Positions 41,011-54,800 of a stretch of DNA of 64,000 bases are shown one piece after another; position 1 is the first letter of the stretch, and each line of letters starts with the position of its first letter. The stretch covers positions 52,563,501 to 52,627,500 of the forward strand of contig NC_134370.1 in the NCBI RefSeq assembly GCF_035582795.1, read 5' to 3'. The DNA comes from Mycteria americana (lineage: Eukaryota; Chordata; Aves; Ciconiiformes; Ciconiidae). The position numbers and the translations under genes are program-made. The notes under the pieces are model-generated. The model saw only the letters and a list, made by a program, of their open reading frames with translations, had not been told where the DNA came from and ran no database searches.

Positions 41011-44000
41011 GTAATGGCCGCGGAGGGGGCGATAACGGCGAGCCGGGAACCTTGAGCCGTGGCCGCGGCCCGGCCGAGCTGTGCGGACGCAGGGCGGGGC
41101 CGCGGCCCAGCTCGCCGGTGCGCGAGGGGCGGCGGGGCTCAGTCAGAAGCCCTCGGGCGCTGGGGACCCTCCCGGGGCAGTGCTCGCCTGCGCCTTGGGC
41201 GTAGGAGCCGCTGACTGGCCCAGCGGGCGCGGGGGGAACGGCTGCTGCCCCAGCCGGGAGTAGGGACCGCCTTCGCGCCCGGGCTGCCCCGCGGGGAGCG
41301 GAGCGGGCTCGCCGTGCGGCCCCGCTCTGCCGAGCTCGCGGCTTCCTCCGCTAATGAGTGGGGTGTGTGAGTGGAAGAACTTTTTCTGATGTAGGTTTAG
41401 CAAATGCACAGTATAGAGCTATGTTGCAGAAGTTAGAGTTGCTTTCTAGTGCCTTTTATTTCAGTTGCTCCTTATTTCCAGCTACTAATGTAATACACTA
41501 AGTAGTAACTGATTATTTCTGGTTAACTTGTATGCATCTTTAAATCTTACAAGGGAATATTGATAGTATTTAGGCAGGGTATAAATTCTTTTTGACTGTT
41601 TTCTGATAAATTAGTAGTTACCTTTAAATGGATCTCAGTGATTCAGAAATGCAGATTCTTCTGTTGCTCTGAATGTGGAGTTTAAAGTAGTATCCTCAGA
41701 GATGGAAGCAAGAGTGTTTTCAAAAGTTTTCTCTTTTAGCTGATTGATTTCTCCGTGCTTTGATGCTGAGAGAAGGGAGTAAAAGGAGACGAAGAATTGA
41801 CTTGTTATTAATGAAAGTCCTTGCATCATCTCATTATGCAAACTTGCAAGTGATAAAATTTGGATGTTGGTCTTCAGATATGGGAAATGTTTCCTGGGGT
41901 CGTGGCTACTGTGGTCACATTCTAAAAGCTGATGGGGCTATAAAAACGTTTAGAAATTATAGTGAGCTGCACCATGTGGATGTGTGTACCAGAAAATATA
42001 TCTGTTTCTTACTTTTGGCATGCTGTAAATTCAAATGTGAAAAATACTCTTAGAGGCACCTCTTTAATGTCTGGAACCTGGAATTCACTTAACTAACACT
42101 CAGTTAATGTTTCTGTTGAAACAGTGAAGGTGAAATGTAGAAAGAAGTAGGCTAACCTTTTTTGAAGTTGATTTCGACTTTCTGAGACTGAAACAATGTG
42201 CTATTCTTTGCCAATCAGGTACATAGTTCAATAGTGTGCTCATCATTGCAGTTGTCTTGCAAAATAAACTTTATATTTATTTGACTTCAAATGCTGAGGT
42301 GCTGATCAAGGACTGAATATAGGTCTTTGTATTGGACAGGCAGATATGACTGCCTATTTATTTGTATATTCTTCTGAGAATTCAATGGTGAAAACCTAAA
42401 AAATAATTTTTGCGAGGGGTCTTTAACTTTGTGAATAAAATTATCTCGTGCATTCCATTGTCTTTTTTTTTCTTTTTTAAGTATCTGGGACAGATTAGAG
42501 TCTCTGTTTAGCTGTAAACTAAATTTTAAAAAATGGCAATTTATAATAAGCTTCTCGACACTGTTGTATTTGGTATTCCAGCACCTACCAACTAAGCCAC
42601 TTGGTATTAATGAGAGAACTCTGAAAATTATCTCTTCTTCCAGGAAAAAGGATGAGAACACTGATGTTTGACTTCTGGTGCAAGCAGTAATACTCTTCAC
42701 TTGCAACCTTAAGTGGGTTTAACCTGGTGCTCTGAAAATGGAAATATGTTCATTAGCTGTAGTGGAAGAGTAGGGGGTTTTAGTGATGTGTTCCCTTGTG
42801 ATACTTTTTTTTTTCTTTTTGTAATATCGTAACTTGCCGGTTGAGATACTTAAAAATATAAAAGGCATTGCTGAGCACCAAAGTCTAGTGTTTCCGGTAA
42901 GAGAGCAGAACCACATGGCAATCCTGCATCCAGATGTTCTTTGATGTATTGATGTATGATTTCTGGCCTTTAGATAGCTTCCAATCTTCCATTTCTTTAA
43001 GTAAAATGGAAAGTAATGAGCAGTGGAGAGTAAAAATGATCAGGCTTGCTCTTCTCAGAAACCACGACTTTGAGTTGGCCATGAAGAGTGCTAGGATCAG
43101 ATAGAAATTAATTGCTTTTCTTCTACATGACTAATAAATACTTGCATTATTACGATATATTACACTTTTCAAGTTAAGCTTTCAGATCTTTGATTTACAG
43201 CTGAAGTAAAACCAGGAGATGTCAGCAGTACCACAACAGCTGTAGGAGGACTATTCTAAAGTCTGCTTTAGTTTGTATAAGCAGAAATGGTAGATTTTTT
43301 CCCCTGCTTTGTAAGCATTTATATTAGTGATGTAAAATTATTCAGTAGTTAACTTTAAAGTCAGCACTTTCTAACTTTCCTGAGAAGATTACCTTTCCTC
43401 TTTAATTTATCATTCTTCTAGTTGACAAATAATAGTGCTTTTGTACATGAGACTTTAAGTCAAAACATCCAAAACAACTACTTAGTCTGCATGTTAAGTA
43501 GGAGGCTGAAAACCTAAATTCAAGCTTATCTGATGTGGAACCTGGAACTTGCCTTGTAAGTTGTTCACAATTGTATGATGAGGTATTTAGCAAATGATTA
43601 CTTTCAAATCTATCTTAATGAGACGTTGCTGATGAGAATTCTGTAAATAATATGAGAAGTGTTTTGTAAAAGTGTCTTAAACTTTGATTACAGCATGAGT
43701 AACTTTGAAACTCTGTGCCTGTCTTAGTTTATCTCAATGTAATGAAATACATGCAGTTAGGAATTGCTTCTACACTGAAATGCTGTACATCTGAAATTAA
43801 TAGATGTTACTTGGTGTTTGGTATTCTTCAAAAGTGTAGTGAGAAAACTGTTGAAGTCTTGGAGCAAAACCCTACTTTAAACAGTCTTGTGGGAACTGTA
43901 TTGAGAATGCAGTGCAGGCAAGCTCAAGAGTAGCATCTTATAGCCACTAGCACAGTGATAGGGCTGTTTTGTGGTGGTGTGTGTTGGTTTTTGGTTTGTT

Positions 44001-45074
44001 TGGGGTTTTTTTTTTTTTTTACTGTCAGTTTTCTTCATTTCTTCATCTGTCCCTTAAGAATAAAGTCATCAGTTTAGATTTTCTTTTAGGTTTAGTGTCT
44101 GTTTGTTTACAGTGAACTGCGTATTTGCATCAGATGGTTTGTTCCATACTGATTGTAACCACCCTATTCTCTTGACTGCGTAGGGTACCTTGTGAAACTT
44201 CTCATGCTTCATCTTGGTGTCCTGAAACAAATGCATAAAGAACTATGCACATATTCATTGTTACTACTGATCAAAATATGATCTTACCTCCAAGCAAATA
44301 TTTAAAATTCATTGTTGCAAACACTCAGCAGGTTAGTACCCAGGAGAAACTGTACGCTGAGAATATCCACATCTTAATGAAAGAGAGGATGTGTTTCACG
44401 AGGAAAGTCATATGATTCAAGCAGCAAGAAACTACTCCAAACAGCATATTAGTCAAAAAGGACAAATACAAAGAGGGAGGGCTGAGAGGGCAATTGCTGG
44501 GAGCAACTTCTTGGAGATTGTGTGTCCAGCACATACCGCCAGCAACTGAGCGGTGCAGGGGCTGAACGATTCAAACAAGGAGAATCTGACCCTTAAGAGG
44601 AACGAGGTTGCCACCTTCTAGAAATATTATTTCAGTTTCGTGGGTGAGGGAAGCAGGGAAATGTCAGTAAAATAAGCTTAAATTTTGGTCATTAGTGTTT
44701 GTCTGTGGTACTGCAGTTTTAAAAAAAATCAGTCTTTTAAATTTTTTTTATTAATCAGCTTGTGTAGTGTAGCTTTAGGCATTGCAGGATGTTTTGAAAT
44801 CAGTCTGTGGTTGTAATCAGATCAGGGGAAGAGATTTGTCGTGAAAGGTGATCCTACAGAACAGTAAGTGTGACTTGTTTCTTTTTAGCCATGTAAAAAA
44901 TAAATTGTGTCTCTGGCTTAATTAGCAGTATGATTGCATTTAAACTTTGTACTTATTGGTGTTCTGTGTTGATTGCTTCTTTGCATTTAAAAATATAATT
45001 GTTTCCTGTTTTGATTAGTGTTGATTGTCTTACCATCTTCATTGATAAGTTTACCTGTTCCTGCCACTCTTTAG
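41011..45074 (+). other. BNIP2: BNIP2 intron 1
   Basis: About 4 kb from the exon-1 donor to the predicted 5'UTR exon. The first 0.3 kb is still CpG island. The rest is AT-rich and holds a G/T-rich tract near 44.0 kb. The open frames, including one of 139 codons on the minus strand at 42287-42706, have no recognisable features. Confidence 0.55.
43966..44020 (+). repeat. G/T-rich low-complexity tract
   Basis: T runs broken by GG and GGGG, ending in a T14 run. Same class as the tract at 24.1 kb. Confidence 0.7.
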
Positions 45075-45172
45075 AGCCAACGCAGCCAAGAGCTTCAACT
45101 GGCTTGGTATTGCACGTCTGCAGAATGGTTTATTACATTCCATTATTGGGGATTCCTTGTTGCTGGTGATGG
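45075..45172 (+). other. BNIP2: Probable BNIP2 second 5'UTR exon with a uORF
   Basis: A 98-bp segment is bounded by a strong pyrimidine-rich acceptor (CCACTCTTTAG|AGCC) and a strong donor (GATGG|GTGAGC). It contains a complete 15-codon upstream ORF beginning ATGGTTTAT and ending TGA within the exon. A second ATG overlaps the donor. If splicing uses the acceptor at 45754, that ATG continues in frame to the usual BNIP2 start, adding eight residues (MAIQVGWR). With the acceptor at 45693 it runs into a stop. This is inferred from splice-site quality only. Confidence 0.45.
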
Positions 45173-45416
45173 GTGAGCCTGAAAAAACACAGCTTGACTT
45201 GCATGTCACAGGGTGAGTTCTCTGAAAACCCTTTCTGAAATAGTTATCTTTAAAGTGTTTGTTTGGGTTTTTTTTTTAAGAACTGGGTTATGTTTTAGAT
45301 CTGACGACCTGTTTTTTTTTCTTTTTTTCTCAAAATACACACTTATTTAATATGTCTTATAGAATCTAGAGAGCTGTCAGGTTTCTTACAGTGAACTGGT
45401 GTAATCCTAAATGATA

Positions 45417-45530
45417 GATCAGGTTGCTCAGGGCCTTGATTTTAACTGAGAGCTTGTTCCTGCTTGAGCAGGGCATTGGACTACATGAGATCCTTTCCAA
45501 CCTAAATTATTGTGTGATAAATCATTCCAT
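45417..45530 (+). mobile_element. Degenerate CR1 retroposon relic in a BNIP2 intron
   Basis: A GCAGGGCATTGGACTACATG block, followed by AGATCCTTTCCAACCT and ATTATTGTGTGATAAA, matches a worn CR1 3' end in + orientation. The preceding GATCAGGTTGCTCAGGGCC block matches CR1 in the opposite orientation, so this may be two nested or rearranged fragments. Confidence 0.65.
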
Positions 45531-45774
45531 AAGCAGTTTTGTATGGAAAAAAAAATAAAATGTAAACAAACCATGAACTTTTCCCTGTTCCCGCCCCGCA
45601 TAATACCTCAACTTGGTGATAAGTGAAAGGATGTGTGGCAAATATGGGAATTACAATAGTATTGAACTAGCATCTTCTGTTACATTCCTGCAGCTCCTCT
45701 TTAGCCCACTGTCCTGAATACAAGAGGTTCTGGCTGATCAGGAGTCTCTATTAGCAATTCAAGTTGGCTGGAGA

Positions 45775-45824
45775 ATGGAAGGTGTTGAATTTAAGGAAGA
45801 ATGGCAAGATGAAGATTTTCCAAG
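45775..45824 (+). CDS. BNIP2: BNIP2 coding exon 1 (residues 1-16 and part of 17)
   Basis: Encodes [16 protein letters not shown] and the first two bases of Arg17. The start has A at -3 and G at +4. Donor AAG|GTATTT. Two acceptors are possible upstream in the 5'UTR: CCTGCAG|CTCC (exon start 45694) and CTATTAG|CAAT (exon start 45755). Confidence 0.95.
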
Positions 45825-48800
45825 GTATTTAACTTTTTAAAAAGTAATTAAATGCATAACATCCAGAATAAGCTACCTCTTTAGCTTCCTGGTGAACTAA
45901 CACTCACTAATGATCTTGAAGTAATTTCCATTAATATACTAGTCTTGAAAAGGTTTTGTTGCATGTTTCTTTATGGTCTGGAAAGGGATCGCTTCATGTT
46001 CATGTGTAAGTTAAGTAATACAGGAACGCCACTGTTGAAGTTTCCAGGGTTACTAAAGTGAAAATTTCTAAGTTTGGCTTTGTTAGTTTTCTGTGGTAAT
46101 CTTTTGCAACTACATTGTTTGCATATTATTACCAGTGTCTGAAGGCCCAAATACTTCATTAAGCAATATTTCTGAGCAAAATTTTTAACAGTTAAGACTG
46201 CTAGTGATGCTTGGGCCTACAAAGAAACTAAAACAGCTGACTTCAGAGGCATTCTATAATAACATGACTAAACTACTTCTGTAATGTGTTTAATGTCAAT
46301 TTTCTTAAGCAAGAATATGACAAGTTTTCTTAAGGATGACAGACACTAATAGCAACCAGTACTTTGGCATTTGTCACATCAACAGACAGTTGCTTGAATG
46401 CTGTAAAGAAATTTTCTGCTACTCTGGTGCTTTGTTTACTGAAAGCTTGAACTCAGGCTATAAGTATATTTAGGTTCAGTACTATCCCACAGTGGTTTTT
46501 TTAGTGGTGCGTATATTTGGCATTTAGCTGGCTATTTAAAAAAGAAAAAAAAGTTTTGTAACAATAGTTTCTACTTTGTGCACCAGGCCCCTGCCAGAGG
46601 ATGATCCTGTTGAGTCAGATGTATTGGCTGCAGCTGGAACAGAAAGTGAAGCTGGTAAGAACATTCCACTCCAGTCAAGCTGACTGCTTCCTGCTTAGAT
46701 GGCTCTTTTAAAGCTCCATTTTGTTTTAGGGGTTTTTTGGTGGTTTTTTTTGAGTCAGGCTTGAGGAAACAGCATTCTAAATTACATTTTTGTATGTGAA
46801 GGGTATTATAATAATCTTTTCTAGAAAGAAAAGGGTTTTGGAATAAAATGAGACTTTTCGTCCTCCCTGTGAAGAGAGCTATCCAGGTAATGCTGGACAA
46901 AAATGAATTATTGCACTCGCTTCCTGACCTGTCTTAAAATCTTGGTTCGTTATTTGGCTTCTGTGCATCAGTTAGGGCCTACCTTAGTTTCACTCCAAAT
47001 TTCAGACCTTTGTGGCCTTTTAAAAACGTTGCCTGTCCGAATGTTCAGAGGGGAAATAATACAGATTTTTTTTTTTTTACATATTTTGGATCTTGTCTGT
47101 CTGCTTTAGTTGTGGCATTTCCAGTGCTGGATCAGTCATTTTATTTTATTCCCTGCTTTCAACTGCTGTCTAAATCATGAAAGTACTTGCCTTGTGTTTC
47201 AAAGCATGCTGTGTATTCATCTAATAGTTTCTTTAATTTTCTGTCCTCGCTGTTGTCTTGTCAGCCCTTTTTTTTTTTTTCAGCTTTTATATTATTTTTT
47301 ATTTCATCAAAGATGGTTATGATGTTACCAACACCTAACAAAAACAAGGGCTAGGGACAGGAATCTATTGCATTATTTGCACAACATTTAGTATAATATC
47401 TAGAACAACTTGTGGTACACTGATCTAGCTAGCATGTGTAATAGTTGCTTAGGTGGTGGCAGCACTTCAGGTTTTTCTTCTGTAGGGAGTATGGTGGTCT
47501 ACCACTGTGATCATAGTGTGTATGCAATCGGGTAAACTTACAGTCTTGAGGACTTGAGAACTTTGACCTCCAAGTGCTGTTCTTTTCACCCTGTGTTTAA
47601 TTCTTATTCCAAAGATACATTGTTAAATTACGAGCATTAACTTACAATGCATTCTGAGAAAGCACTGTGCTCTTCTGTCTTGTTAATATGTTTATCTAAA
47701 CTCACTTTAGCTTTGAAAATAAATAATTTGCTTTTTTAAATATAGAGGTTAATGGAACCAAAGTGAGGAAGAAACTAATGGCTCCAGATATTAGCTTAAC
47801 TTTGGATCACAGTGAGGAATCTGTTTTGTCTGATGACTTGGATGAGAGTGGGGAGATTGATTTGGACGATTTAGATACTCCTTCAGAAAATAGCAATGAG
47901 TTTGAATGGGAAGGTAAGTATTTTGTTACTTTTGTCTGATGCCCTAAAAAATTTATATTTTCTTATGTGTAGGTCAACAGTTTTTCAGGTGGGAAATAAC
48001 TATGACTCAATATTACAAGAGGAAAAATATAAAGGGAGTGATTAGAAATTGGAAATAGGCGCAATGAATTTTTAAAGAGCAAACCAGACCTCAACTGATT
48101 AGTAAACAGACAACATAATAGCTGTAACGCCAGATAAACTTAGGTGAATGTCATTAAACACCTCTAAGGCTCGAAGTTATGGAAAATCCTCTCCTTTGCA
48201 GTACGTTTTTAAGAACCAACCTGGGGGAAAAAAATATCAAAGGTGTTTTACATATATTATAGATCAGTTTTAAATGGAGGTGAAGCATATAAAGGGATCT
48301 AGATTATAGTTTAGCTTGTCAGAAATGGATGAATTGCAAGCCTTTGTATTTAAGGAGGACTGAATGGTATTTTAAAAAATATTGAGTAACACCTGATCTC
48401 ATAACTTACTGTGGTGAGAATGGCAAAAGGTCAGTAGCCTTAGAGTTTGCATGCTTTCTGGATTGACTGGAAGTGGTAGAAGAGCGTCTATTTCGTGTCA
48501 AGGAATTCTGAAATTACTTGATAGGAAGTTAACTTAGCTATAGCCACACTAGTAATGATCTTAATTTTAAGAAATGAATAGATGCTTCATCATATTCTTG
48601 TAGGCAAAACCTGGAGATTCTAACAAATTTTGAGGTAAAAAAGTTCTGTGTAGGAGTTAAAGCACAAGCTTTAAACTTGTAGCTTAATTATGTTTTAAGG
48701 CACTTTTATGTAAGCCAAGAACTATTGTGTTGGTCAAACAGTTGGAGTCTTTAACTTCTGTAAACTTCATGACTTAAGAATGTCTTTAAGTAAACATGTA

Positions 48801-51800
48801 AACTCTATTTTTTTTAAATTATTATTCTGGAAATAAAATAATTTTAATTCCTGACTAAACAGGAAGCTCTCTTTTCACCGTTACGTCTGAAACACTACCT
48901 GTTCTTCATTCCAAGATAGCTTATAAATGGAGAAAGAAACACTCTTTAGAATAAGTGGGTTTTTTTCCTTTAAATAGCTAAAGACATATTGTAGGTGAAG
49001 TTTTCATAAGAGACTGTGGGTTTACCTGTGTAAAAGGATTTTCACCATTTTAGTGAAGAAGAATTGGTATTTAGGGTTAGTTTTGCAATGATGCGGAGGA
49101 AACGTTCCAAATGTTTGTGTCTTGTTTTTAAAAGTGGCTGAAAAGGGTTTCTGTCTTTTCTTCCTTTAATGCTGCTGCCTTCATTTTCCTGGAAGGATAG
49201 TTTCAATTAACAGCTTTGTCTTGGGAACAGACAACTAACTTGCAGTAGGTTTTTCTCGCTTTGGGTAAGGTCTATGCAACAAAGTCAATCATAACTTAAT
49301 TGGAGCGAATTGTTTTACAGATTGCTGTCAGCATAAATTTCATATATATTGATTGCACACACATGAATTAGATTTAATTTCTAATAGATTTGCCTGCATG
49401 TCTGCTTGCAAGGTACTGTCAATGTTTTAAATCATGCTTTTATGTAAATCTGTGATCAAGCAACCTGTGTAATTATCATTGGAGTTAACCACTTTGTCTA
49501 TTTTGGTGAGATTCATCAAGGCCTGTGTTCTGAAAGCCTACAATTAAATAGGCTTCCTACATGAATGGAAATTTGTCATGTACTTTAACATAGAAAATTA
49601 CAGTCAATGGATAACTGCCAACATACGGTATTTTGATAAAATATATATGACACCCATGAGATCCTATTTTGTAATGACTGGAGGAACTAACTCAGTTGAT
49701 ATGTCTGACTGGCTAAAGAATAATAAAATAGACAGCAAAGTGGTTAACCTGTGTTGTAATTGATTGTCACTATACATAGTATTCATAATTGATCTTGAAC
49801 ATGTTTTAACTTTGGCAGATGATCTTCCAAAACCAAAAACTACTGATGTAATTAGGAAAGGATCACTTACTGAATACACTGCAGCAGAGGAGAAAGATGA
49901 TGGTCGACGCTGGCGAATGTTTAGGATTGGAGAACAGGACCATAGGGTGGACATGAAGGCAATTGAACCATATAAAAAAGTTATCAGTCATGGTGGTAAG
50001 GATTAGTGATGTGCTGAGGGGAACTGTTGAGAAACTACTTCTTTAAGCTGAGTTGGGGTGGTACAGGAAGAGCTTTGGGCATAAAGACTCATGATGATTC
50101 GTTTGTTGCAGCGTTAAGGCATATGGTTGATTTAATATTTTTTCCCTATTAAACTATAAGTTCCAAAATGTACACACGTGTTCAGATGAAGCTACTAACA
50201 TGCACATATGGAATAAGATGTACTTACCTGTTCTACAGTCAGTGCTACCAGTAAAATTTTTTGGTTTTAAAAGTGTTGAAAGCATTAACTGTAGACCTCC
50301 TAAGGCATAAATCAATTTAATGACTCTTCCCAACAGTCTGTGGAGATTAGGTTGGAAGAAAAGTTGACTATATAAAATGTTATAAAACATACTGAGGTTC
50401 TATACTGAGATGTTGATTTGTAGATACAGCATTTGATTTACATCAACTTCACCTATTTCTTTAGAAGTAGACAAACTTGAAAAATAAATCTTGAGGTTTT
50501 CTGTAATGGTATGAATCCATCCTTATGGAATATATGTTTGTAAATCTCTTTAAGGTAAATAATGAAAAAGATTACCGAATGTGCTTGACTTTGTGTAAAT
50601 GTAGTTAATGTGTAGTGACCTTTGTCACTACTGTTGCTTTTTTCTTTGTTTTTAGGTTATTATGGTGATGGGTTAAATGCCATTGTTGTGTTTGCAGTTT
50701 GCTTTATGCCTGAAAGCAGCCAGCCTAACTACAGATACCTAATGGACAATCTATTTAAGTAAGTCATCATCTGTCTCTGAATACTGTCTTAATTTCACAT
50801 TGTTAAACTTAGCATTTTAATGTAAGGGCGATTACCTTTTTTTTTTTTTTTTTTTTTTTAACTGAAGCTTTTTATATTTCAGAAGAGGGAAAGGTAACAA
50901 ATAGAAAAGTAACTACATCTGCTTCCAGGGGAAGAAAAAAAATTATTAGATGTTGCTCAACACTGTTGCCAACTATTTTTTAAGTATATTTGAGCACTAC
51001 TAGGAATTATGTTAATATCCACAGATCTTCACTTGAAAGTTTTCTTTACTTGTCTCTGCAGGTATGTAATTGGCACTTTAGAGCTGTTAGTAGCAGAGAA
51101 CTATATGATAGTTTACCTGAATGGTGCAACAACACGGAGAAAAATGCCAAGTTTAGGCTGGCTTAGGAAATGTTACCAGCAAATTGATAGACGGTAAGAA
51201 GCTCTGCAGTGTTTTCTTACAATGTTCACATGCTCAGTGATATACATATTTAGGAAAAACTGCTGTTCAGTGTAGTGTCTGGTACCTACTGGTTAAAATT
51301 TAATTAAGCAAATTGCTTGGTGTATTGAAAACCTCTTCCTAAGCTAGACAATGTGGAATAATGCTACAGGCATGCCTGTTTTCTGTTTGTTTTTTTTGTT
51401 GTTGTGAAAATAGTAGTGTTAGAATACTGAATAATGTTACTGCGTAGAATATCCTTGAAACTTCATGTATTAATATGATACGGTAATAAGGGGGGTCCTT
51501 CATGAACCACTTCATCATTAGTTGTGTAAAAAGATTTAAAGAAACTTCTCTCTGGAATGTTATTTCCTTGTCATTGTTGTCAAACTGATACTACATCTTA
51601 AATTTTGACTATATGGTTGTGTGGTATTTTTTTTTCTTCTGGCAGATGGTAATTCCTAATAATGGAATGTCAGAATACTAGATTTATGTGGTGGTTGTGC
51701 TTGCAAAAACATACTTTTTATATATTTAAAAAAACCCTTGTTGTCATGTTGCCTTTGTGTTGTAGTAATTATGTCTGCTGTTTGAATTCTTCAGGTTAAG

Positions 51801-54800
51801 GAAAAATCTGAAATCATTAATCATAGTTCATCCTTCTTGGTTCATCAGAACACTTCTGGCCATCACAAAACCTTTTATTAGGTAATATTCTGGAAGCTAT
51901 TTCTTTTTAAAAAAAAAAATCCTAACATGTTTACATTAAACTTCAAAAACTGTTTTAATATTGACCTACTGAACATTTTTTAAGTTGTAACTGTACCTTG
52001 CATTTGTTCTTCCACAGCTCAAAATTCAGCCAAAAAATTAGGTATGTCTTTACCCTGGCAGAACTAGCTGAACTCATCCCCATGGAATACGTTGGCATCC
52101 CAGAATGCATAAAACAGTACGTTTTATTATTCAAACATGTTCTACACTGATTATGTTTTAGAACCGGTATATATTGTATTCAATGATCGGTTTGAATGTA
52201 ATACTTTGCATTTAATAAAATTTAATTTAACTCAGATCATTTGTATCTCTAGGGGGAGTATCCGTGTTTGACCACATTGCTAAGTACAGTTTGGTATGCA
52301 GTAGCATGGATAGTCAAAATGTTAAGGTATAGGGATTTTCACAGATAGTGCCTTACATAATTCCAAGTTATGGTGTGTGAATTAGTCTTCTAGAGACAAG
52401 GCCTCATTCCAGTTGTTCTACCCCTTAGTGTACTAAACTGGCTTGTAAGTGAGAAATTCTGGGCTTGTTGATACTGAAGTTATTTATAGTATCTTCAGTG
52501 TTCATGCTAAAATGTGGAACAAGTGAAGTGGTGAAATATCACTTGGGTTGGGATTTCATTTAAAAGAATGGCTGTAGGGGAAAAATGCTGAATCCCTACT
52601 CATAACAGTTCTAAAACTACTTTGGTGCAGAGGTGAAGGCAGCATCAATGTCCTTGGTTTTCCCCTCTTCCTTCCCTCCAGATATAAATATCCATTTTAA
52701 CATCAGCACAACTCTGCTCTCAAATATGATGATGATAGTTTTGTCAATAGCATTTGTGGGTGCAGTAGTAGAGTAGAAACCATAAACTTGGGTCTTAAAA
52801 AAAGCCAGGTGAAAATACTAACAATTCTGATGATAAATAGATCAGCCTATTAGGGTATAACATACAAAACCTATACAGTATGCATCACAGTAGGTGATCA
52901 CAGACTGGGAACTCCATAATGAAAGATGGCATAGTTTCACTGTGTGGACAGGAAGGCACATCCATGTTGGATAAATCCACAAATCATCATCATCCACCCC
53001 ACCCCCCCCATGACTGGTTATTGCAGTAAACATTCAGCTGGTATCAGCTGCACAATGTAACTGTTTATAAAATGGAGAAAACACATTTCTCTTGGGGCAG
53101 GAGGAAAGATATGACAGTGCTGAAGCAGCCTTGTGCTATCTTTAGAATATTTTTTTTTTACTGGGGCTTTTGAAGGATGTGTTATGAATATTCAGACTGT
53201 CATTCCAAGTCTTGAAAGACTCCTTTCTGTATTGATGAACCTTTAACTGTTCTGCAAAGGTTGAACTTGGTTGACTTATGGAGTTAATCCTCAGACTTCT
53301 GTGGAGGATTACATCTGGCTTCAAACTGTTATGAATACAGACTTGGATGTTAATACTGTACAAGAAGTTGTATTGAATTCCTATGTTATGTCATAGTAAC
53401 TAAATCTTAATGCTTCTTGTTTAATGCTTACAAATGTTGGAGGTACAATATCTTTTTTCTTAATTATATCAGTTTCAAAACTTGATATGTTTCTATAAAC
53501 TGTATTGACACTAATACCAGTTTGCAGCTTCTGTTGAATTTGGCCTTCATATGTTATATTTACTGAAATCAAACTTTTCTTCACCAAGGTATGAAGAAGA
53601 AAAGTTTAGAAAGAAACAGAAAAGGTATATTCATATTTTGATTAGGGTTGCATCTAGATAAGATGATTTGCACTGCAACTAACTCCCAGTTGATTGGCTT
53701 GCATAAAGGAATAAGCATTTGTAAATATAAACATGCACTAGTGACTCAGTTTTTATGCATGACAGTAACTATACTGCCTGCAAGTACAGTATGTCATCTA
53801 AAACCTCACTGTGAATGTTCCAACAGATATTTGTGAACAGTCTCTATTACATGAGATGCTCACTTCTTAAGGGGATACATGGATTCTCAACTGAATCTTC
53901 AAGAGTCAAAAGTAGTGCTTCTATATGAATTGATTAAATCAAGTTTCACTGTTTCTAATAAGTAATGTCTGAAGGAAGAGTTATTTTTAGGTGTTAAGCT
54001 GTAGCTATGCATCAGCAAAGATGCAACTCTGGAAGAATTTCTAATATTGAATCTTGTATTTTGTATTCTTGGTATTCACTACCTTTTTAGTTATTAACTT
54101 GCACAGATGCAATCTAAATTAGTATTTTTAGTGCTGTTTGTATTTGCAGTGCCTGTGTTCCTTGCTAATAAACATTGGATTTTCATTTTGTTAATTTTCA
54201 GTCTCTTGCTAACTATTCAAGCTATTCCAGCAGCTGATGAAATTTTTTGAATGGATATGTTATTTTTTTTCACTCTATCGCTAACAAATGTTCTGAAAGG
54301 TTTTGCTACTAACTTTGCTTTTTTTTTAATTACTCTTCCTGTGTGTGCATAACTATTGAGGGAGGCTTATTGTCTAAATTGGGTAATGGACATTGAGAGG
54401 AACACTGAGAGATAAAAGGAACTTACTTTCTTTCTGAAAGCTAGCAGGTAAAGCTAGTGCCAAGTGTTGAACATTCTCTAGAAATTATTCCAATTAAGTT
54501 ATAATCTTGCAGTGTGTAACCTGAAGTACTAAGCCTGTCAAACTTAAGGAACCCTTTCAGTACCTATTGAGCAACAGTTCTGCTTGACCACCCCCACCCC
54601 CCTGGCATGCATAATTTGGCCCAATTCTATCGCAAGGCTCACTGTATTCAGGATGCAAACCTGAGACATTCAAACAGTAATGTAAAAACTTTGAAAAATC
54701 TCCAGTACAACAAGCACTTTTTAGTGTCCCTGTCGATATCATCACTTATGCTACCACTGCTTTTGTAAAAAGTGGTATGTTCCTAAGTGAAACTTATGTA

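Larger units (their letters stand above)
40430..41345 (+). promoter_or_regulatory. BNIP2: CpG-island promoter of BNIP2
   Basis: The sequence switches abruptly from AT-rich to about 900 bp of GC-rich, CpG-dense DNA. Recognisable elements are an NRF1-like TGCGCACGCGCC at 40781-40792, a GC box (GGGGCGGG) at 40803-40810, a CACGTG E-box at 40873-40878 and an ETS-like CTTCCGG at 40897-40903. No TATA box is placed for the gene, which is typical of a broadly expressed promoter. The closest downstream gene is BNIP2 on the + strand. Long open frames inside the island on both strands arise because stop codons are rare in GC-rich DNA. Divergent (minus-strand) transcription is possible. Confidence 0.85.

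Noticed and set aside
40438-41055. Open frames of 90-118 codons on both strands in the BNIP2 CpG island
   Set aside because: GC-rich compositional artefacts. The plus-strand frame reaches the exon-1 donor, but joined through the exon at 45075 it does not enter the BNIP2 frame and ends in a stop.
42287-42706. 139-codon open frame on the minus strand in BNIP2 intron 1
   Set aside because: No family resemblance, no convincing splice sites, and composition like surrounding AT-rich intron.
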